The translations under genes were made by a program, and so were the position numbers. From positions 62,001 through 126,000 of the forward strand of contig NZ_JAIVAP010000001.1 of assembly GCF_020171945.1 (NCBI RefSeq): a stretch of DNA of 64,000 bases. The letters run 5' to 3'. Under the pieces are notes generated by a model. It saw only the letters and a program-made list of their open reading frames with translations, had not been told where the DNA came from and did not search any database. Below, piece by piece: positions 59,266-64,000 of the stretch (position 1 is the stretch's first letter; each line of letters opens with the position of its first letter). Source of the stretch: Bacillus infantis (GTDB taxonomy: Bacteria; Bacillota; Bacilli; Bacillales; Cytobacillaceae).

Positions 59266-60417
59266 TTGTACTACAGGCAAATGGGGAGGATTCCGCACAA
59301 ACGCCACACGATGTTCAAGAAAGCAGACGGGTCCTTGTTCAGGGAGCAAGTCATGGGAACAAAGGGCTTTTCGGGGACACAGTCGATTTTATATCATCAT
59401 TATATGCCGACAGAGACAGAAGAGGTTACCCTCTCAGGCAGCTATCTGCCTGAATATGAGGAGATGGCTGCGCTTACACACCGGCATCTGCTTACAGAGA
59501 ACATTAATCACAGAGGAGATGCCCTTCAAGCCAGGGAATATCTGCTTGGAAATGAAGATCTGCTGATTGCCTCGGCCAATATTTCAGAAAACATGCAGGA
59601 TTATTACCGGAACAGCGATGGAGATGAGATGTACTACATCCATTACGGAACCGGCCGGTTTGAAACAATGTTCGGCACAGTCAGCTATGTGCCAGGGGAT
59701 TACATCGTCCTTCCGATCGGCACGATTTTCAGGATTCTTCCGGAAAAAGAAACTAAGGCTCTTATTGTGGAATCATTCAGCCAGATTACGACTCCAAAAA
59801 GGTACCGAAATGAGTATGGACAGCTGCTTGAGCACAGCCCGTTCTGTGAGCGGGATATACGCGGCCCTGAAAAATTGGAGACCCATACAGATAGAGGACC
59901 CCATAAGGTAGTCACAAAAACGAGGGGCCATCTTCATGATCATATTCTTGCCCATCATCCGCTTGATGTTGAGGGGTGGGACGGGTATCTTTACCCCTGG
60001 GCCTTCAATATTTCCGATTTTGAACCGATCACCGGCCGGGTCCACCAGCCGCCGCCAGTCCATCAGACATTTGAAGGGCATAATTTTGTTGTCTGCTCAT
60101 TCGTCCCGCGGTTGTATGACTATCATCCGGAAAGCATCCCGGCACCCTATTATCACAGCAATGTAAATAGTGATGAGCTCTTGTATTATGTCGAAGGGAA
60201 CTTTATGAGCCGAAAAGGGATCAAGGAAGGATCCATCACCCTTCACCCCGGTGGAATACCGCATGGGCCGCACCCGGGGAAGACAGAGGCAAGCATCGGC
60301 AAAAAAGAAACACTGGAGCTGGCTGTCATGATAGATACTTTCAGGCCATTGAAGGTTGTGAAGAAAGCGCGGGACTATGAGGATGAGAATTATATGTATA
60401 CCTGGCTGGAGAGGTGA
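59266..60417 (+). CDS. hmgA: Homogentisate 1,2-dioxygenase
   Basis: 383 residues from TTG 59266, with AAAGGGGGA upstream. It opens the ring of homogentisate to maleylacetoacetate with iron and oxygen. Iron ligands by position are in PPPVHQTFEGHNFVVCSFVPR, and in the C-terminal cupin SITLHPGGIPHGPHPG with two His. N-terminal MGRIPHKRHTMF is a conserved start of the bacterial short type. The last gene of the operon; no clear terminator follows. Confidence 0.94.
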   Translation: MYYRQMGRIPHKRHTMFKKADGSLFREQVMGTKGFSGTQSILYHHYMPTETEEVTLSGSYLPEYEEMAALTHRHLLTENINHRGDALQAREYLLGNEDLLIASANISENMQDYYRNSDGDEMYYIHYGTGRFETMFGTVSYVPGDYIVLPIGTIFRILPEKETKALIVESFSQITTPKRYRNEYGQLLEHSPFCERDIRGPEKLETHTDRGPHKVVTKTRGHLHDHILAHHPLDVEGWDGYLYPWAFNISDFEPITGRVHQPPPVHQTFEGHNFVVCSFVPRLYDYHPESIPAPYYHSNVNSDELLYYVEGNFMSRKGIKEGSITLHPGGIPHGPHPGKTEASIGKKETLELAVMIDTFRPLKVVKKARDYEDENYMYTWLER

Positions 60418-60565
60418 AGGGACTAGCAATGTGTTCTTGATAATAAAGGAAGTTAGCGAAAAGGAAAAAGAATATCAAAATTAATGAAAACATTTCAATT
60501 ACTTTAAAAATTATTGTATCCTTCTTTAGTTAGACTGGTTTTCCGCGAATAAACTTTAAAAACCC

Positions 60566-60696
60566 TGTTGCTTGGAGTGGAAGGCACGCAGACTCCTGCG
60601 GGATTGCAGCGGCAAAGCTGAGACCCCGCAGGAGGTACGACGAGGAGGCTCAGCGCCGCCCCGCGGAAAGCGAAGTGCCTGGAACGCAAAGCAACA
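60566..60696. repeat. Structured intergenic repeat (Bacillus GGAAGGCACG-type)
   Basis: An outer stem TGTTGCTT / AAGCAACA at 60566-60573 and 60689-60696, a second pair GGCAC / GTGCC, and an inner stem CTCCTGCGGG / CCCGCAGGAG. I recognise the block order GGAAGGCACG, ACTCCTGCGGG, GACCCCGCAGGAG, CCGCGGAAAGCGAAGTGCC as a dispersed element of Bacillus-type genomes. It is GC-richer than its flanks. It may form a stable RNA or DNA hairpin after hmgA. Confidence 0.75.
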
Positions 60697-60832
60697 GCCC
60701 CATCCTATAATAAAAACAGGTTCATTATTCACACATTAATAGTTCTTCCTATAGTGCCAACAAGGCAGTTAATTACTTAAGTCCTCGTTAAAAGAATAAT
60801 TTCCCTTAATTCAAAAAAAGTCCAAATCTTAT

Positions 60833-61579
60833 TTAAACCTTCTGCCTGCCTCTATAAATAGCCTCCCTCAGTTCCAGCGCATAGGGTTCGAGGTTTGGCA
60901 TGCCCATTTCGCGGGCCATGCTGATTTCTTTTTCTATATCATAAGGAAGGCGGACCATTTCGATTGAAAAAGGTGCAGGCTCTTCTGAAAGATATGTACC
61001 GTGCAGGATAACAAAAGAGGCTTCCGGCACATCAAGCGGATTGCCGACGCTTCCAGTGTTGAATAAGACCTTTTTAGGATCAATCGGCTCCAGCATGGCC
61101 GCGTGGATATCCCCATACCCGACTACATCAGGAATGATTCCCCTTTTTTCTTCATCAATGAATTCACTTGGCCCGAACATAGCCTCTCGTTCTTCAATTG
61201 GATGGCGCATCGGCACCACCCGGTGGTAGATGCTTTTTGCAGAAGCGTGAAAAAGCCTTACATACTTTCCGCTCATTTTAAAGTCATGGTGAAATGGCAG
61301 GGTGCTTAAATAGTCCATTCCTTCCTGGCCAATCTGTTCCTGATGCCACAGCAGTTCAGCGAAGTCGGCCGGCTTCTGGATAAAGTCATCCCAATTTCCG
61401 CGAACAACTACCTCACAATTTTCTTTCACCCGCTCTATTGCTTTCTTTGAATTCGGCCCTTTGCCGACGAGATCGCCAAGACAGAAGATCCTGTCAATTT
61501 GCCGCTCCTCTAAATAATCAAGCACCTGATCGAGTGCAGTGATATTTCCGTGAATGTCTGAAATTACTGCAATGCTCAT
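60833..61579 (-). CDS. Metallophosphoesterase (YfcE/CalN-like) protein
   Basis: 248 residues from ATG 61579 (AGGGAG upstream); an ATG 24 bases further up would lie at the ribosome site itself. Metal-ligand motifs: ISDIHGNITAL, CLGDLVGKGPNS, VRGNWDDFI and GYGDIHAAML with NTGSVG. This order is typical of small calcineurin-like phosphodiesterases, which cleave cyclic nucleotides, Ap4A or other phosphoesters. The substrate is unknown. Confidence 0.85.
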   Translation of the reverse strand: MSIAVISDIHGNITALDQVLDYLEERQIDRIFCLGDLVGKGPNSKKAIERVKENCEVVVRGNWDDFIQKPADFAELLWHQEQIGQEGMDYLSTLPFHHDFKMSGKYVRLFHASAKSIYHRVVPMRHPIEEREAMFGPSEFIDEEKRGIIPDVVGYGDIHAAMLEPIDPKKVLFNTGSVGNPLDVPEASFVILHGTYLSEEPAPFSIEMVRLPYDIEKEISMAREMGMPNLEPYALELREAIYRGRQKV

Positions 61580-61636
61580 CTCGTTCATCTCCCTTTGCTG
61601 CAAATCATACTAATACTTTCGCTTCTTATACAAAAA

Positions 61637-61674
61637 AAACCTTCCGGAACAAGCAGATTCCCGCTGGAAGGTTT
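61637..61674 (-). terminator. Terminator of DegV gene
   Basis: AAACCTTCC / GGAAGGTTT stem with a loop of 20 bases, flanked by A and T runs; on the minus strand it ends in a run of Ts after the DegV stop. Confidence 0.7.
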
Positions 61675-61680
61675 TTGTGT

Positions 61681-62532
61681 TTATTCAAAATGCCAGACGA
61701 CTGCGACCGTGCCTTCCCCGGCATGCACAGCAATTGTTGAGCTGATTTCGCCGATGAAGGTGCCCATTTGAGGAAACCTGGATAAAATTTCTTTTTCAAT
61801 GTCCTTTGCCTTTTCAAGGACATTCCCATGCATGATCTGTACCTGCTCTATCCTGTGTTTCTCTGCAGATTCTTCAAGAAGCTCCATCATCCGCCTTATG
61901 GCTTTTTTCTCCGAACGCACCTTATCAAAAAGCTGGAATTCTCCATTCCGGTCAACATGGATGATCGGCTTTACCTTTAATATGCTTCCCAGGAGATACT
62001 GAGTTCCGGACATTCTTCCGCCCTTATAGAATTGGTCAAGATTCCCCAGCAGGATATAATTCTCATACTGATTGGCTTCAAGCCTCAGTGTACGGGCGAT
62101 TTCTTTCCAGTCCATATCTTTGGATTGGAGCCCGATCCCCGTATTCAGCAGTCCGGTAATGATGTAAGACATCATTTTTGAGTCTACTGTTTCGACTGGA
62201 AAGCCTGCAATCTCTGCGCCCTGCATGCAGCTGTTCAGAGTTCCGCTCAATTTGGAAGAGATGTGGACAGCGATTGCGCAGTCATAATCAGCTTTTAATT
62301 TTTCAAACAGCTCGGCGAATTTGCCGACAGATGGCTGTGAGGTTTTCGGAACTTCTTTTTCAGCTTTTAGTTTCATATATAAATCATCAGAGGATAAATC
62401 GATTCCATCCTCATAGGTGCCCGATGAAAATGCAATGGTCAGAGGCATTACATAAACATCCTTATGCTGCTCAAGCTCCTTGGTGATAAATGCTGTGCTG
62501 TCTGTAATCCAAGCTATTCGTTTATTGGTCAT
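61681..62532 (-). CDS. DegV family protein (fatty acid-binding)
   Basis: 283 residues. N-terminal domain with IAWITDSTAFITKELEQ and the lipid-contact SQPSVGKFAELFEKLK and ISSKLSGTLNSC segments, then a second domain with YILLGNLDQFYKGGRMSGTQ and KVKPIIHVDRNGEF. DegV (FakB-type) proteins hold fatty acids for phosphorylation by FakA, or bind them in other tasks. The family is multi-copy in Bacillus. It is divergent from the SDR gene. Confidence 0.9.
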   Translation of the reverse strand: MTNKRIAWITDSTAFITKELEQHKDVYVMPLTIAFSSGTYEDGIDLSSDDLYMKLKAEKEVPKTSQPSVGKFAELFEKLKADYDCAIAVHISSKLSGTLNSCMQGAEIAGFPVETVDSKMMSYIITGLLNTGIGLQSKDMDWKEIARTLRLEANQYENYILLGNLDQFYKGGRMSGTQYLLGSILKVKPIIHVDRNGEFQLFDKVRSEKKAIRRMMELLEESAEKHRIEQVQIMHGNVLEKAKDIEKEILSRFPQMGTFIGEISSTIAVHAGEGTVAVVWHFE

Positions 62533-62706
62533 TTAGCCTATCCTTTTCAGAAAGTTTGTAATGATGGTGTAAGCCATTTCATTATACACGAACTTCTCTA
62601 TGAATGTTTCAAAAGTTTTGTGAACGGCCTTTGGTAACTTTAAACAGAGGAAACGGCAATATTTTAAATGAAGAAAAAGGAGAAAGCAGCAGGGAGCTAG
62701 AAATAT

Positions 62707-62719
62707 ATATTCAGAATAT
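62707..62719. promoter_or_regulatory. ATATTC-A-GAATAT palindrome upstream of SDR gene
   Basis: A perfect 6+1+6 palindrome 25 bases before the SDR start; AGAATATTCT overlaps it. It could be a regulator site. No family was matched. Confidence 0.3.
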
Positions 62720-62743
62720 TCTTTTAAAAAAGGGAGGGGTTGT

Positions 62744-63511
62744 ATGCAGATGGAAAATATTTGTGCCCTTGTGACTGGCGGAGCATCGGGCCTTGGGGAG
62801 GCGGCTGCAAGAAGAATACTGGATAGGGGCGGCAGGGTCTGCATCGTTGACATGGACGAGGAAAAGGGAACTAATATTCAAAAAGAGCTTGGCAGCAGCT
62901 CCCTTTTTGTGCAAGCAGATATAACTGATGCCCGGCAGGCTTCCGACGCGGTCAATTTGGCCTTTGAGAAACTGGGTTTCATTAATGTGTGCATCAATTG
63001 TGCGGGAATTGCTGCTGCCCAAAAGGTGCTTGGCAAAAAAGGGGTGCACGAACTCGATTTATTTTCTAAAGTCATATCAGTTAACTTGACAGGCACCTTC
63101 AATATGATCCGGCTGGCGGCAGAGAAAATGAAGGATAATGAACCAAATGAACAAGGGGAAAGAGGAGTTATCATCAGTACCTCATCTGTTGCTGCCTTTG
63201 AAGGGCAGATCGGGCAGGCAGCCTACAGCGCTTCCAAAGGAGGCGTGGCAAGCATGACCCTTCCGATTGCCAGGGAACTGGCTGAATACGGCGTCAGGGT
63301 GATGGCGATTGCTCCTGGCCTTTTTCATACCCCTATGTTTGATTCTTTGCCTGCGGAAGCAAAGTCTGCACTTGGAAATACAGTTCCCTTTCCCCGCCGT
63401 CTTGGCTTTCCAGAAGAATTTGCAATGCTGGTACAAAGCATCATAGAAAACCCGATGCTCAATGGAGAGACCATCAGGCTTGACGGGGCAATCCGCATGC
63501 AGCCAAAGTGA
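62744..63511 (+). CDS. Short-chain dehydrogenase (3-hydroxyacyl-CoA dehydrogenase type)
   Basis: 255 residues. NAD site VTGGASGLGEAAARRIL (residues about 10-26), and the catalytic Ser-Tyr-Lys in STSSVAAFEGQIGQAAYSASKGG. The insertion GKKGVHELDLFSKVISVNLTG and the ending GAIRMQPK are those of type II 3-hydroxyacyl-CoA/2-methyl-3-hydroxybutyryl-CoA dehydrogenases. It is probably the first gene of a beta-oxidation-type operon with the acyl-CoA dehydrogenase downstream. GGGAGGGG precedes the ATG. Confidence 0.87.
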   Translation: MQMENICALVTGGASGLGEAAARRILDRGGRVCIVDMDEEKGTNIQKELGSSSLFVQADITDARQASDAVNLAFEKLGFINVCINCAGIAAAQKVLGKKGVHELDLFSKVISVNLTGTFNMIRLAAEKMKDNEPNEQGERGVIISTSSVAAFEGQIGQAAYSASKGGVASMTLPIARELAEYGVRVMAIAPGLFHTPMFDSLPAEAKSALGNTVPFPRRLGFPEEFAMLVQSIIENPMLNGETIRLDGAIRMQPK

Positions 63512-63524
63512 AATAAAATTATTT

Positions 63525-63539
63525 TTGTAAGCGTTTTCT
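63525..63539. promoter_or_regulatory. cre box (CcpA) between SDR and acyl-CoA dehydrogenase
   Basis: TTGTAAGCGTTTTCT matches the cre consensus WTGNAANCGNWNNCW at every position. It lies 18 bases before the ATG of the acyl-CoA dehydrogenase. Confidence 0.65.
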
Positions 63540-63557
63540 AAAAAGGGAGGAAGGGGC

Positions 63558-64000
63558 ATGGAAAAAACAACAGGATTTCTTAAAGAGGAACATCAGATTT
63601 TTCGAAAGGCGCTAAAAAAATTTCTGGAGAGGGAGGCCTATCCCTTTTACAGTCAATGGGAGCAAGAGCGGCTTATACCAAGGGATTTTTGGAGGAAGAT
63701 GGGGAAGCAGGGGTTTCTGTGCCCTGATGTAGATGAGGTATACGGAGGAAGCGGTACTGACTGGGGCTTCTCCGTCATTATAAATGAAGAATTGGAAAGA
63801 GTAGGTTCAGGGCTGGTTGGCATCGGGCTGCATAATGACATAGCTGTTCCATATCTTTCTGAATTTGGTTCTGAAAAACAGAAAAACCGGTGGCTCTCCA
63901 AGTGTGCTGCCGGAGATATCATTACAGCGATTGCGATGACAGAGCCTGGTGCAGGTTCCGACCTTGCAGGCATTAGTACAACAGCGGTGGACGAAGGAGA
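63558..64000 (+). CDS. Acyl-CoA dehydrogenase (partial, N-terminal)
   Basis: At least 147 residues from ATG 63558 (GGGAGGAAGGGG upstream); the gene runs off the window. Residues about 1-115 are the N-terminal helical domain (EEHQIFRKALKKFLEREAYP), and AIAMTEPGAGSDLAGI is the FAD- and substrate-contact loop of the middle domain. It oxidises an acyl-CoA, with electrons going to ETF. Together with the SDR it suggests fatty acid or branched acyl-CoA breakdown. Confidence 0.9.
   Translation, partial: MEKTTGFLKEEHQIFRKALKKFLEREAYPFYSQWEQERLIPRDFWRKMGKQGFLCPDVDEVYGGSGTDWGFSVIINEELERVGSGLVGIGLHNDIAVPYLSEFGSEKQKNRWLSKCAAGDIITAIAMTEPGAGSDLAGISTTAVDEG

Overview
The window looks like the chromosome of a low-to-mid GC spore-former relative in the Bacillaceae (Bacillus sensu lato). 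The signs are strong AGGAGG-type ribosome binding sites, frequent TTG and GTG starts, U-tailed hairpin terminators, CcpA-type cre boxes, family members such as HelD, a YteA-like DksA protein, DegV and OpuD/BCCT, and two intergenic repeat types that I associate with this group. The genus is not determined. No tRNA, rRNA, CRISPR array, prophage or intact insertion sequence was seen.

Layout. 1-2842: end of a YheO-type regulator, a lone EIIC-like membrane protein and the two-subunit iron-sulfur L-serine dehydratase, closed by a terminator. 3052-11707: small accessory and housekeeping genes: a winged-helix protein fused to a degenerate GyrB-like ATPase fold, a methyltransferase, two phosphotransferase-fold proteins, a Gfo/Idh oxidoreductase, a truncated acetyltransferase remnant, two GNATs, an MFS pump and two Nudix hydrolases. 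11943-16313: a SRPBCC protein, a 14-copy 52-bp hairpin repeat array, a NERD nuclease-like protein, a membrane diguanylate cyclase and methylmalonyl-CoA epimerase. 16501-20169: MFS, MarR and a DHA2 exporter. 20287-22909: kynurenine pathway kynU-kynB-kynA with a divergent tryptophan dioxygenase. 22996-34173: beta-lactamase-fold hydrolase, HelD, small proteins, M20 peptidase, a 1137-residue membrane protein, a YteA-like protein and an orphan. 34427-42695: phenylacetate operon paaK-A-B-C-D-ethD-G-H-J-X. 42873-44384: BCCT transporter. 44921-48913: nitronate monooxygenase-like flavoprotein and a TrpXYZ-type ABC importer. 49075-60417: a FlK-like thioesterase, phenylalanine dehydrogenase, a complete 2-oxo acid dehydrogenase complex (E1 alpha, E1 beta, E2, E3), then 4-hydroxyphenylpyruvate dioxygenase, a HisC-type aminotransferase, a flavin reductase, fumarylacetoacetase and homogentisate dioxygenase. 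60566-64000: a structured repeat, phosphoesterase, DegV, SDR and the start of an acyl-CoA dehydrogenase.

The unifying theme is aromatic amino acid catabolism. Tryptophan is covered by kyn. Tyrosine is covered by the aminotransferase, Hpd, HmgA and FAH. Phenylalanine appears to be covered by an unusual route: phenylalanine dehydrogenase makes phenylpyruvate, and the adjacent oxo acid dehydrogenase complex could convert it directly to phenylacetyl-CoA for the paa operon 7 kb upstream, without free phenylacetate. This is inference from gene order and the family of the dehydrogenase. A TAACGTTA-like palindrome occurs once near each of the paa, importer and thioesterase promoters, and three cre boxes lie in the importer, phenylalanine dehydrogenase and acyl-CoA dehydrogenase leaders. 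Together these suggest joint control of the island.
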